This document shows positions 48,385-57,421 of a stretch of 64,000 nt of DNA, piece after piece (position 1 is the stretch's first letter; the number at the start of each line of letters is the position of its first letter). A program made the position numbers and the translations under genes. This DNA comes from Rhizobium indicum (GTDB lineage Bacteria > Pseudomonadota > Alphaproteobacteria > Rhizobiales > Rhizobiaceae): contig NZ_CP054021.1 in assembly GCF_005862305.2 (NCBI RefSeq), positions 868,001 to 932,000 of the forward strand, written 5' to 3'. The notes under the pieces are model-generated. The model did no database searches, was not told where the DNA came from, and worked only from the letters and a program-made list of their open reading frames with translations.

Positions 48385-49191
48385 TCAGCCGTAGCGGCCG
48401 GTGATGTAGTCTTCCGTGCGCTTGACCTTCGGCGACTGAAAAATCTCGGCGGTCGGGCCGTATTCGACCAGTTCGCCCAAATACATGAAGGCGGTGTTGT
48501 CGGAGATGCGGCTTGCCTGCTGCATGTTGTGGGTGACGATGACGATGGTGAAATCCGTCTTCAGCCGGGCGACCAGCTCTTCCACCTTGGCAGTCGAGAT
48601 CGGGTCCAGGGCGGAGGTCGGCTCGTCGAGCAGAAGCACCTCGGGGCGAAGTGCTACGGCACGCGCGATGCAGAGACGTTGCTGCTGACCGCCGGAAAGG
48701 CCGAGGCCACTGCCCTTCAGCTTGTCCTTGACCTCTTCCCAGAGCGCTGCCGAGCGCAGCGCCTGCTCGACGCGGACATCCATCTCGGCCTTGGAGATGC
48801 GCTCGTGGTGACGGATACCGTAGGCGATGTTGTCGTAGATCGACATCGGGAACGGCACCGGCTTCTGGAAGACCATGCCGACCCGGGCGCGCAGTTCGTT
48901 CATCGAATAGCCGGGGTCAAGGATATTCTGGCCGTCGAGCGTGACGGAGCCGGTGGCACGCATCTTCGGGTAGAGCATGTAGATGCGGTTCAAGATGCGC
49001 AACAGCGTGGACTTGCCGCAGCCGGACGGACCGATGAGAGCCGAGACCTGGCGCTCGGGAAAGCTCAGGGTGACGTCGCGGATCGCGTGGGCATCGCCGT
49101 AGTAGAAGTTGACGCCGGTCAGCGCCATCTTGTCGACTGTTATGGCCGAGTGGGCCGGGCGAGGTTCGAAGGCTTTGTTCTCAAGCATCAT
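48385..49191 (-). CDS. pstB: Phosphate ABC transporter ATP-binding protein
   Basis: ATPase of the high-affinity phosphate importer (about 268 residues). Walker A is [12 protein letters not shown], signature [16 protein letters not shown], Walker [15 protein letters not shown]. The PstB-specific [20 protein letters not shown] is present. Its ATG overlaps the pstA stop (ATGATG); a second ATG follows directly. The gene normally next in rhizobia, phoU, is absent; the P450 gene is convergent here. Confidence 0.96.
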   Translation of the reverse strand: MMLENKAFEPRPAHSAITVDKMALTGVNFYYGDAHAIRDVTLSFPERQVSALIGPSGCGKSTLLRILNRIYMLYPKMRATGSVTLDGQNILDPGYSMNELRARVGMVFQKPVPFPMSIYDNIAYGIRHHERISKAEMDVRVEQALRSAALWEEVKDKLKGSGLGLSGGQQQRLCIARAVALRPEVLLLDEPTSALDPISTAKVEELVARLKTDFTIVIVTHNMQQASRISDNTAFMYLGELVEYGPTAEIFQSPKVKRTEDYITGRYG

Positions 49192-50045
49192 TTCGCATTC
49201 CTGCGGTTGAGGATGGCGCGGGAGCCCACGCTGAGGAGAAGCACGATCGCCGTCATGACGAAGGCGCCGGCCCAGGCGAGATTCTGCCATTGCTCATAGG
49301 GGCTCATAGCGAACTGGAAGATGACGACGGGAATATTCGCCATCGGCTGCGACATGTCCAAGCTCCAATACTGGTTGTTCAGAGCCGTAAAAAGGAGTGG
49401 CGCGGTTTCGCCCGAAATGCGGGCGATCGCAAGCAGGATACCCGTCAAGATGCCTGCGGAGGCGGCGCGGTAGAGTATGTTGACCGTTACCTTCCAGCGC
49501 GGGATGCCCAGCGAAAGTGCTGCCTCCCGCATGACGTCCGGAACCAGCCGCAACATCTCGTCGGTGGTGCGCACCACGACCGGCAGGAAGATGAAGGCGA
49601 GCGCGATGCCGCCGGCAAAGCCGGAAAAGCGTGACGTCGGGCGGACGACCAGCTCATAGACAAACAAGCCGATGATGATCGACGGCGCCGAAAGCAGGAT
49701 ATCGTTGACGAAGCGGATTGCTTCGCCGATCTTCTTGCCGCGGCTGAACTCCGACAGGAAGGTGCCGGCCAGCACGCCGATCGGCGTGGCGATGATAACA
49801 GCCAGAACGACCATCAGCAGGCTGCCCATGAAGGCGTTAGCGAGACCGCCGCCATCTTCGCCGGGCGGCGGCGTCATTTCCGTGACGAGACTAGGGCTGA
49901 GCGCAGACAGGCCGTGTATCAGCGTCGTCCAGAGGATCCAAGCCAGAAAGACCAGGCCGACCACGGTCGCGATGCCACAGAGCGACAGCGCGATCATGCT
50001 GCCGATCTGGCGGCGGCGGTAAATGGAACCCGAATGGGTGGCCAT
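49188..50045 (-). CDS. pstA: Phosphate ABC transporter permease PstA
   Basis: Membrane subunit of the Pst importer (285 residues, six predicted helices). The inner-membrane-component (BPD) coupling loop is [45 protein letters not shown] is also typical. Start and stop overlap or abut pstC and pstB (two-base gap and ATGA overlap). Confidence 0.96.
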   Translation of the reverse strand: MATHSGSIYRRRQIGSMIALSLCGIATVVGLVFLAWILWTTLIHGLSALSPSLVTEMTPPPGEDGGGLANAFMGSLLMVVLAVIIATPIGVLAGTFLSEFSRGKKIGEAIRFVNDILLSAPSIIIGLFVYELVVRPTSRFSGFAGGIALAFIFLPVVVRTTDEMLRLVPDVMREAALSLGIPRWKVTVNILYRAASAGILTGILLAIARISGETAPLLFTALNNQYWSLDMSQPMANIPVVIFQFAMSPYEQWQNLAWAGAFVMTAIVLLLSVGSRAILNRRNAK

Positions 50046-50047
50046 GA

Positions 50048-51025
50048 CTACTCTCCCCTCTGTCTTGCCATGCGCACCAGCATGAGCTTGGCGGCCGCCA
50101 GAACGATGAAGGTGACAACGAAGAGGATGAGACCGAGCGCCGAGAGCGACGACCTGTAGAGATCATCTGAAGCTTCGGCAAACTCGTTGGCGAGCGTCGC
50201 AGCGATCGACGTGCCGGGCTCCATCAACGACACAGCGATGTTATGGGTGTTGCCGAGTACGAAGGTGACCGCCATGGTCTCTCCGAGCGCGCGGCCGAGA
50301 CCAAGGAAGATGCCGCCGACGACAGCGGTGCGGGTGTGCGGAATGACGATGTCGCGCACCACTTCCCACTTGGTCGAACCAAGCGCATAGGCCGATTCCT
50401 TCAGCTGCGCGGGGACGACCAGGAAGACGTCGCGCATGACCGAGGAGACGAAGGGGATAATCATGATCGCCAGCACGATGCCTGACGTCAGCATGCCGAT
50501 GCCGAGCGGGGCGCCGGTGAACAATGCGCCGATTATCGGGATCGGGCCTAGCCAGTCGATCAGCACCGGCTGAACGTAGTCCGACATGAAGGGAGCAAAC
50601 GTGAAGAGACCCCACATGCCGTAGATGATCGAGGGAATACCGGCGAGAAGCTCGATGGCGCCGCCGATCGGACCGCGAATGGAGCGCGGCGCAACTTCGG
50701 TAATGAAAACGGCGATACCGAGGCTCACGGGAACGCCGATGATCATGGCGAGCGCCGAGGTGACCAGCGTGCCGTAAATCGGCACAAGGCCCGAGAACCG
50801 CTGGGCAACCGGATCCCATTCCATGCCGGTCAGGAAGCCAAAGCCGAAGGTCCGGAACGCGAGAAACCCGTCCCAGACCATGGAGAACGCCGCTGCGAAC
50901 AGTGCGACCAGAACAAACAGGCCGCAGCCCAAAACTATCCAATAAAAAATACGATCGCCTGCCGCGCCGTCGCGGCGCTTGACGCCCGCGGTTGTGGCGG
51001 GCAGCGATGCCATTGCTTCGCTCAT
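50048..51025 (-). CDS. pstC: Phosphate ABC transporter permease PstC
   Basis: Partner permease (325 residues). The coupling loop is ESAYALGSTKWEVVRDIVIPHTRTAVVGG. The N-terminal cytoplasmic tail is followed by helix FYWIVLGCGLFVLVALFAAAFSMVWDG in parts. It comes 85 bases after pstS in the same transcript. Confidence 0.96.
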   Translation of the reverse strand: MSEAMASLPATTAGVKRRDGAAGDRIFYWIVLGCGLFVLVALFAAAFSMVWDGFLAFRTFGFGFLTGMEWDPVAQRFSGLVPIYGTLVTSALAMIIGVPVSLGIAVFITEVAPRSIRGPIGGAIELLAGIPSIIYGMWGLFTFAPFMSDYVQPVLIDWLGPIPIIGALFTGAPLGIGMLTSGIVLAIMIIPFVSSVMRDVFLVVPAQLKESAYALGSTKWEVVRDIVIPHTRTAVVGGIFLGLGRALGETMAVTFVLGNTHNIAVSLMEPGTSIAATLANEFAEASDDLYRSSLSALGLILFVVTFIVLAAAKLMLVRMARQRGE

Positions 51026-51110
51026 ATCCGTCCGCTCTGCTGCTTTGAGGATGTCAAAGGATTCGGGGCGGAAAGCTTGGCTTGCCGCCCCGGCCGCAGT
51101 TTCGTCAGGA

Positions 51111-52133
51111 TCAGCCCTTGAAGGAGGCCGTCCAGTAATCTTCGATCTGCTTCACCAGAGTTTCCGGAAGCGGAACGTAGTCGAGCGAGGAAGCTTCCTT
51201 CTGGCCGTTTTCGAGCGCCCATTTGAAGAAGGCGAAGGCGGCCTTGGAGCGCGCCGCATCCTTCGGCTCCTTGTACATGATCGCCCAGGTCGTGGCAGTC
51301 ACCGGCCAGGCCTTTTCGCCCGGAGCATTGGTCATGATCAGGTAGAAGTCCTGAGCCTTGGTCCATTCGGCGCTCGCAGCTGCAGCCGAGAAGCTTTCGG
51401 CATTCGGCTTCGGATACTGGCCTGCGGCGTTCTGGATCAGCACGTAAGGCAGCTTGTTCTGCAGGGCGTAGGCGTATTCGACATAACCGATCGAATCCTT
51501 GACGCGGGTGACGTATGCGGCAACGCCCTCATTGCCCTTGCCGCCGATGCCGACCGGCCAGTTGACGGCCGTGCCTTCGCCGACCTTGCTCTTCCAGTCT
51601 TCGTTGACCTTGGAGAAGTAGTTGGTCCAGTTGAAGGAGGTGCCCGAACCGTCCGAACGGTGGACGACGGCGATCTGGCTGTCGGGCAGTTTCAGACCGC
51701 GGTTCAGATCGGCGATGGCCTTGTCGTTCCACTTGGTGACGTTGCCGAGGTAGATGTCGGCGAGAACCTTGCCCGTGAGCTTCAGTTCGCCCGACTTGAT
51801 GCCCTTGACGTTGATGACGGGCACGATGCCGCCGACGACGAGCGGGAACTGACCGAAGCCGCCAGTCGTCAGGTCTTCCGGCTTCATCGGGGCGTCGGAC
51901 GCGCCGAAGTCAACCGTTGCAGCCTTGATCTGGGCGATGCCGCCGCCCGAACCGATCGACTGGTAGTTCAGCTTGTCGCCGGTCTGCTTGTTGTAGTCCG
52001 CAGACCACTTGGACAGGACGGGGTAGACGAAGGTGGAGCCGGCGCCGGTGATATCGGCGGCGGAGGCCGAAACCGCCAGCGCGGCGACCAGGCCCGCACC
52101 GAGGCAGGCCGAAAGAAGTTTCTTGGTGAGCAT
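51111..52133 (-). CDS. pstS: Phosphate-binding periplasmic protein
   Basis: Substrate-binding protein (340 residues). The signal peptide ends near SASA (about residue 25), and the mature protein starts ADITGAGSTFVYPVLSKW. Phosphate ligands are in the GAGST, IGSGGG and HRSDGSGTSFNW segments. It is the first gene of the pst operon and has a PHO box upstream. Confidence 0.97.
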   Translation of the reverse strand: MLTKKLLSACLGAGLVAALAVSASAADITGAGSTFVYPVLSKWSADYNKQTGDKLNYQSIGSGGGIAQIKAATVDFGASDAPMKPEDLTTGGFGQFPLVVGGIVPVINVKGIKSGELKLTGKVLADIYLGNVTKWNDKAIADLNRGLKLPDSQIAVVHRSDGSGTSFNWTNYFSKVNEDWKSKVGEGTAVNWPVGIGGKGNEGVAAYVTRVKDSIGYVEYAYALQNKLPYVLIQNAAGQYPKPNAESFSAAAASAEWTKAQDFYLIMTNAPGEKAWPVTATTWAIMYKEPKDAARSKAAFAFFKWALENGQKEASSLDYVPLPETLVKQIEDYWTASFKG

Positions 52134-52244
52134 ATGAGCGCTTCCCTAATGGATTTGAAAAACAATGAGGCCAGCGCCATGGAGGGGGTGTCCATTGTCG
52201 GGGCGCTGAAATTCTCGTCACATCAGGCGGGCTAGGCGCGTTTT

Positions 52245-52262
52245 ATTACAGTTTGATGACGG
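52245..52262 (-). promoter_or_regulatory. PHO box of the pst operon
   Basis: Minus strand: CCGTCAT-CAAA-CTGTAAT, two half-sites 11 bases apart with one mismatch each, 112 bases before pstS. The downstream TAATAAAA could serve as the -10 region. Confidence 0.72.
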
Positions 52263-52486
52263 TTTTTGACCGCCGAAACCGAATGCAGGGCCGTGCGTCA
52301 AACGCGGCAGTTACGGCCTTTCGATTGAATCGCGGATTTAACAAAGCCTTAGCAAAAACATTGGGATAGATTGACGCATGGCTGTGGTGGATTGCCGCAG
52401 CGATGCCTGGAAATGTCGTTTTCAGGATTTCGAAATGCCGGGCGGCTCGTGGCCGATACCGAATTCGTGCGATGGCCTTTACGAGA

Positions 52487-54616
52487 TCACGCGGCCGACT
52501 CTTCTCGCAGCCTGCTGGATATGTCGCATGCCGACATGGGTTTTCCGAGCATATACCCTTGAAGCTGGTCGCAGCCGGCGTCTCGCAAGATCGCCGCCTG
52601 ACGGGTATTCTCAATACCTTCGGCGGTCACGGGTATCTGCAGAGCAGTCGCCAGGGAGATGGTTGCCCGAAGAATATCGGCGCCATTTGCGGTTACATCG
52701 AGAGCGGACACGAGCGAGCGGTCGATCTTCATGCGATCAAACCCAAACTGCCGCAATGCACCGATGCTGGCGTAGCCGCAGCCAAAATCATCAAGAGCAA
52801 ACTTTATGCCGACGCGCTTGAGTTGGTCTATCGACCGACGGGCCTGATCCGGATTTGTCATCAGAACGCCTTCGGTGATTTCCAGTGTCAGGCGGTTTGG
52901 ATCGAAATCCAACTCCTGCAGGATCGCGATCACCTGGGCAGCAAATTCCGGATTGCAGAGCTGGATCGGCGAAACGTTCACCGACAAAGTCAGACCGGGC
53001 CAGCTCTTGGCATGCCCGATCGACGTTCTCAGCATATGGACGCCAAGGGCATCGATGAGGCCGCACCTTTCAGCAAGCGGGATGAATATTTCCGGGCTGA
53101 CGTTTCCCGTTGCAGTTTTCCAGCGCGCCAGTGCTTCAAGACCGGTGACAGCGCCGGTCGAAGCAGAGACGAGAGGCTGGAAAACAGCTTCGATTGCGCC
53201 GCTGCCGATGGCGTTTTTCAAGAGACCTTCCAGCTCGGCGACCCGTATGCGTTCCCGGTCCAGTTCGGGATCGTATTCAACCGCCTGACCTTTACCATTT
53301 GCCTTGGCTCGATAGAGGGCCATGTCGGCTCTGCGAAGAAGCTCCAAAGGCGATATGTCTCCATCGTGCGCCGCAGCTCCGATGCTTGCGCCAACTTCGA
53401 TCGTTCGCCCGTCAATTTTGAAGGGCTCGGCAAACAGCGCCAGAATCGCCTCTTCCATCTCTTCGCGTGCAGTGGCTCCAACGTGCACCAACGCGAATTC
53501 GTCGCCTCCCAGCCGGGCCGCGGCCAGGACTTCGGGATGACTGGTCATCAGCGCGTTCGAGACGATCCGGATCAAATCATCCCCAACCGCATGCCCCCAA
53601 GCATCGTTGACCGCCTTGAAGCCGTCGAGATCAACCAAGTAAAGCCGCGGTGACGAAGGTTCCGGGCTCTCCAGATCCTCCAGCAGGCGGAGAAGACCCT
53701 GTCTGTTCAACAAGCCACTCAAGCTGTCATGGCTCGCTTCGAAGCGAGCTGTTTGCGCCAGTTGGCGCAGGCGCCGCGCTTCGGATGCGCCAACCAACAG
53801 AACGCCGATCAAGAATAGCGAAAGAACGACGGTAGAAGCTGCAAGATAAGGATAGACCTGCTGAAACACGGCACTTCCGGGCGCTTTGCTCGGCCAAACG
53901 AGGTAGCCGATCACGCCTCCCTTGATGTCGGTGATCGGCGTGTTCAGGAATCCCGGCTTGGGCGTCGTCTCAAGGCTCAGCCCCTCGAGTTCATGTTCGT
54001 TGGAGAGAGTGTCGAGTACCTCCGACGTAAAGGCCTTGTAGAAACTCAGCACGCTGAACTTCGGAACCTCGGCGGCGGCCTCGAACGGCTGGATCGCCTG
54101 CGAGGCGATGAGTGCCATACCGCTATCGGTCTTGATGAAATTGACCACCGGCGCCTTGGCCGGAGCTGCAGCCGCATTGATCTGCTGATAAAAGGCTTCT
54201 CCGAAAAACGTGCCCGGCTGGAAGGGCTTGCCTTTGGCATAGGCCGAGACGATCGAAGACCCGTCAGGGCCGGTCACGATCGCGCCGTCATAAAGCGCAT
54301 AATCCTCGCTGGTTTTTCCCCAATTCTCATAGGCCCAATCCGCAGCGGCCGGAGATGAGACAGCACTGTAGGCATCGTCCCATATGGCATTGTCCGTAGT
54401 TGTCCCGCTCAAGCGAGCCACAAAGGCTGCGACCGCCGCGCGGGCGGCGCGACTGGCCCTGGCATCGTCGATCTCGTTCGCCGACCGGGTCATCGTGGCG
54501 ACGACATGTGCCATAAGGCCGGTCAATACGAGAGCGACGACAAGGAAGCAGACGGTTGTCGCAATGATGGAAGACGTTTGAGTCCGAACGTGCCTGGCTG
54601 CAAGATTCGACGACAT
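52487..54616 (-). CDS. Membrane GGDEF-EAL protein with CHASE4-like sensor
   Basis: A 709-residue cyclic di-GMP enzyme. Membrane helix 1 is near residues 17-40 and helix 2 near 260-282; between them lies a periplasmic CHASE4-like domain with DDARASRAARAAVAAF and NAIWDDAYSAV. GGDEF follows (ARLGGDEFALVH intact, SLSGLLNRQGL before it). The EAL domain has LEALARW, NVSPIQL, LEITEGVL, DDFGCGYAS and the Lys in FDRMKIDRSLV, so the phosphodiesterase looks active. Both domains could work. It is upstream of pst but transcribed apart from it. Confidence 0.93.
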   Translation of the reverse strand: MSSNLAARHVRTQTSSIIATTVCFLVVALVLTGLMAHVVATMTRSANEIDDARASRAARAAVAAFVARLSGTTTDNAIWDDAYSAVSSPAAADWAYENWGKTSEDYALYDGAIVTGPDGSSIVSAYAKGKPFQPGTFFGEAFYQQINAAAAPAKAPVVNFIKTDSGMALIASQAIQPFEAAAEVPKFSVLSFYKAFTSEVLDTLSNEHELEGLSLETTPKPGFLNTPITDIKGGVIGYLVWPSKAPGSAVFQQVYPYLAASTVVLSLFLIGVLLVGASEARRLRQLAQTARFEASHDSLSGLLNRQGLLRLLEDLESPEPSSPRLYLVDLDGFKAVNDAWGHAVGDDLIRIVSNALMTSHPEVLAAARLGGDEFALVHVGATAREEMEEAILALFAEPFKIDGRTIEVGASIGAAAHDGDISPLELLRRADMALYRAKANGKGQAVEYDPELDRERIRVAELEGLLKNAIGSGAIEAVFQPLVSASTGAVTGLEALARWKTATGNVSPEIFIPLAERCGLIDALGVHMLRTSIGHAKSWPGLTLSVNVSPIQLCNPEFAAQVIAILQELDFDPNRLTLEITEGVLMTNPDQARRSIDQLKRVGIKFALDDFGCGYASIGALRQFGFDRMKIDRSLVSALDVTANGADILRATISLATALQIPVTAEGIENTRQAAILRDAGCDQLQGYMLGKPMSACDISSRLREESAA

Positions 54617-54885
54617 GCAAATTCCGCAAAGATTAATTGCAAGGCCATGTCTGGGGGACGGCAGGAGACATCATGTCCGCAATGCGCTGCAGATAAGGGT
54701 TTAGCATTTGCCGATGTAGGCACGATTAATGGGATTGGTTAAAAGCATTCAAATCCGGGATATGAGGCCACAAGCACCGTCTTTGCCCGCTTGCCGTTTC
54801 GGATCATCGCTGCGACTGCGACGACAAAAGGCGAAGCCGAAAACGGGAAAGGCCCGGCTTCGTCGCGCCCCATTTGCCGGCCCGC

Positions 54886-55239
54886 TCAAACCTTGATCAC
54901 GTAGTCCTTGCGAGTCGTTTCAACGACTTCCCACGTTCCCTTGAAGCCGGGTCTCAGGATCATCCGGTCACCTGCCTTCAGATGAACCGGCTCACCGCCG
55001 TCCTCCGTCACGATCGAATGGCCGGCCAGCAGGCTGAAATATTCCCATTCCTCGTAGACGATCCGCCACTTGCCGGGTGTCGCCTCCCAGATGCCGGAAT
55101 AAAGGCCACCTTCTCTCTCCTCTAGGTTCCACGTACGGAATTGCGGATCGCCGGAGATGATCCGGCCGGGCTCCGGGGCGCCGAACTCGGGTTCGACGCC
55201 GTCGATGCTGAAGGTGATGAAATTTGCCATCGTCGTCAT
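54886..55239 (-). CDS. Cupin domain protein (DUF861/Cupin_3 type)
   Basis: A 117-residue protein made of one cupin_3 domain, related to the (S)-ureidoglycine aminohydrolase-like group. The patterns GIWEATPGKWRIVYEEWEYFSLLAG and GDRMILRPGFKGTWEVVE are typical. The usual metal-binding His residues of cupin motif 1 are missing, as in this subfamily. AGAGAGG lies before the ATG. Confidence 0.85.
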   Translation of the reverse strand: MTTMANFITFSIDGVEPEFGAPEPGRIISGDPQFRTWNLEEREGGLYSGIWEATPGKWRIVYEEWEYFSLLAGHSIVTEDGGEPVHLKAGDRMILRPGFKGTWEVVETTRKDYVIKV

Positions 55240-55439
55240 GGACCTCTCTGATGTCAGTCTCCTTCGCAGCCAATGCCTGCGTGGGATTATTTGAAATCAT
55301 TAGCGATTTTGTATCCCGTCGCATAGATCTTCGTGCTGGTGTTGCCGTGCTCCCCGTTTTCGCCGATAAAAATGCATGCCGGAGTATTTCTCGTGGAATC
55401 TCTAATGCAAACTCGTTGACCCCTGTTCGAGCCGCTTCA

Positions 55440-55953
55440 GTTGCCTTCTACTTTCCTGGAGCAAAATCCGCCTCCGACAGGTCCGGACGCGGACCCTATT
55501 TCCTCGAATTCGCAAAACGCGCGCGCTATGACTGCCAAGCCTCTTATGCTGACAGGCTGCTTCAAGACGCGCGCTCAGGCCGAAGACGCTGTGGCAAGCG
55601 GTGCAGTCGACATCGTCGGCCTCGCACGTGCGCTCGTCCTTGAGCCTTCACTTCCCAATCTCTGGAAAGACGATCAGAAACCCGAGCCGTCTTTTCCAAG
55701 GTTCTCGCAAGCCCCCGAGGGTGGGATCACCGCGTGGTACACGATGCGGCTGGCAGAGATCGGCGCGGACGAGGACAGCCCCGTTTTCGGCGACCTCGCA
55801 CAGGCAATTCACGACTACGCAGCACGCGACAAATTGCGGACGAAGGTCTGGCTATCTCACTTCGCTGGTAATGCCCTCATGCGTGACCGCACAGTCTCGT
55901 TTCAGACTAACCGCGATCCATCGTTGAAAGGAGCGCCGTTGCCATTCGTTTAG
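55440..55953 (+). pseudogene. Decayed NADH:flavin oxidoreductase (Old Yellow Enzyme) gene, 3' part
   Basis: The tail TAKPLMLTGCFKTRAQAEDA and GAVDIVGLARALVLEP matches the C-terminal barrel part of FMN-dependent oxidoreductases. The family segment just before it, RGPYFLEFAKRAR, lies in a different frame, so a frameshift occurs near 55530. The N-terminal two thirds with the flavin site are missing. The end overlaps the convergent TetR gene by 47 bases. It is probably not functional. Confidence 0.7.
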
Positions 55954-56476
55954 CCTGACCGGCAGGCTCCGCTGAGCGAACCATTTGGGCTACCGCCGTT
56001 GCTCCTTCATGGAGAAGATTGATTTCATCCGCCACACGCCGAGGGTCGCGGAATCGCACAGCATGAGCCAGTTCTTCGAAGTAGGCGAGCGCCAAGCGCT
56101 TGTGCATCTCCGCCGCTCGGAACACGGGATCAGCGATGTCCTTGTGTTCTCCAGCAGCAGCCATAAATCCACAGCCTCTAAAATCCTTGTCCTTGAACCA
56201 GAGTTCCAGAAAGTCGAACGTCGACAGAATTCGCTCCATCGGATCGGTCGCACGCTTCTCGACAAACTCGCGCATCTTACGGCGATCCTCTTCGTCGCGC
56301 CGCTCGAGCGCCTTGAGGATCAGGTCCTCCTTTGTCTCGAAGTGTCGGTATAGGGTCGTTTTCGCTACGCCACTTTCCGCGATAATCAAGTCAATGCCAG
56401 TCGCATGGTAACCATGCTCGTTGAACAGGCGCAAAGATGTTTCGAGCAGATGGTCCCTGATTTCCGATCGCCGCAT
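55907..56476 (-). CDS. TetR/AcrR family transcriptional repressor
   Basis: A 189-residue regulator. The N-terminal helix-turn-helix is RDHLLETSLRLFNEHGYHATGIDLII and SGVAKTTLYRHFETKEDL. The C-terminal ligand domain contains a single conserved Cys in DFRGCGFMAAAGEH, found in TetR proteins of the NemR/YxaF-like set that sense electrophiles. It is divergent from the DUF417-YeeE genes, and three operator-like sites with the same core lie in the shared gap, one covering its own start region. Confidence 0.9.
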   Translation of the reverse strand: MRRSEIRDHLLETSLRLFNEHGYHATGIDLIIAESGVAKTTLYRHFETKEDLILKALERRDEEDRRKMREFVEKRATDPMERILSTFDFLELWFKDKDFRGCGFMAAAGEHKDIADPVFRAAEMHKRLALAYFEELAHAVRFRDPRRVADEINLLHEGATAVAQMVRSAEPAGQAKRMATALLSTMDRG

Positions 56477-56492
56477 TATCCCTCACCGAAAA

Positions 56493-56510
56493 ATACTGAT
56501 CTGTAGTGAT
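56493..56510. promoter_or_regulatory. TetR operator candidate O1
   Basis: ATACTGATCTGTAGTGAT, 17 bases before the repressor's ATG. It contains the reverse complement of the core TACAGATCAGTA found in O2. Confidence 0.55.
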
Positions 56511-56649
56511 ACTTAATCACTCGTCGGATGGTAAGCAATGGCTTGTTGGCTGGGAATAGAATACGGCTGCAGCTGACAGTTACGCGCAAGTCGCCATGCT
56601 GCACCGTCAATCGGAAGCGACATGGATCGCGATTTCGTGATTGGAAAAC

Positions 56650-56667
56650 GATACAGATCAGTAGTAT
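56650..56667. promoter_or_regulatory. TetR operator candidate O2
   Basis: GATACAGATCAGTAGTAT, sharing the core TACAGATCNGTA with O1 and O3. It is centred 30 bases (about three helical turns) before O3. Confidence 0.6.
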
Positions 56668-56678
56668 TAATTCAACAT

Positions 56679-56696
56679 CGATACAGATCTGTATCG
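56679..56696. promoter_or_regulatory. TetR operator candidate O3 (perfect palindrome)
   Basis: CGATACAGATCTGTATCG, an 18-base perfect palindrome, 57 bases before the DUF417 ATG. This is the best-formed of the three sites. Confidence 0.7.
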
Positions 56697-56753
56697 TTCT
56701 GGATTTGGGTCGTCGAACTGACCGCAAAGTCCAGACATCAATGGGAGAAGGAA

Positions 56754-57281
56754 ATGACCCAATTTATCGATCATGTCGGCATCCAGCCGAAATCGAAACG
56801 CATCGCAGGCATCCTGCATCTAGCAGAGACCTATGGCCGCACGGCAACCACCGGTGGCCTCTATGTATCAATCATCGTGATCTATGCCTGGTTTGGCGGC
56901 ATGAAATTCACAGCCTACGAGGCCCAAGGACTGGTCGATCTGGTCAGCAACAACCCTCTTGTAAGCTGGATGTACTCCATCTTGAGCGTGCGAGGCTTTT
57001 CGAGCTTCCTGGGAGTCCTCGAACTCAGCATCGGCGCACTTATAGCCGCAAGACTTGTCAACCCGATTTATTCGCTTGTGGGAGGCGTCCTGTCGTCCGG
57101 ACTGTTTGTCACCACCATCAGCTTCATGATTACGACCCCTGGCGTGATTGTTCCCGAACTCGGGTTCCCGGCCATCTCGGTCGCTCCTGGCCAGTTCCTG
57201 CTCAAAGACGTCGGCCTTCTGGCGCTATCACTCTGGATTGCAATGGATTCCCTTACCGCAATCCGCTTCACGAGAACCTAA
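56754..57281 (+). CDS. DUF417 membrane protein (YkgB/RclC-like)
   Basis: A 175-residue inner-membrane protein with four predicted helices (GGLYVSIIVIYAWFGGMKF, SFLGVLELSIGALIAARLV, SLVGGVLSSGLFVTTISFM, LKDVGLLALSLWIAMDSL). The family includes E. coli RclC, linked to resistance to reactive chlorine species. GGGAGAAGGAA stands right before the ATG. The divergent TetR repressor probably controls it; a role in oxidant or electrophile tolerance is inferred. Confidence 0.88.
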   Translation: MTQFIDHVGIQPKSKRIAGILHLAETYGRTATTGGLYVSIIVIYAWFGGMKFTAYEAQGLVDLVSNNPLVSWMYSILSVRGFSSFLGVLELSIGALIAARLVNPIYSLVGGVLSSGLFVTTISFMITTPGVIVPELGFPAISVAPGQFLLKDVGLLALSLWIAMDSLTAIRFTRT

Positions 57282-57311
57282 ATCCGGAAGCTCGGCACAT
57301 CTGCCATTCGT

Positions 57312-57349
57312 GCGAACGCCCCGATCCAAGCCTGGATCGGGGCGTTCGC
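57312..57349. other. Perfect 17-base-pair hairpin between DUF417 and YeeE genes
   Basis: GCGAACGCCCCGATCCA, loop AGCC, then its exact complement. There is no T-run. It could act as an attenuator, a transcript stabiliser or a bidirectional block between the two genes. Confidence 0.6.
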
Positions 57350-57421
57350 CATTCACTAAGTTCCAAACTCGTGTCATTGTGCCCGCGATCTTCTTCACTG
57401 AACGTACGGAGGATTGGTGCC

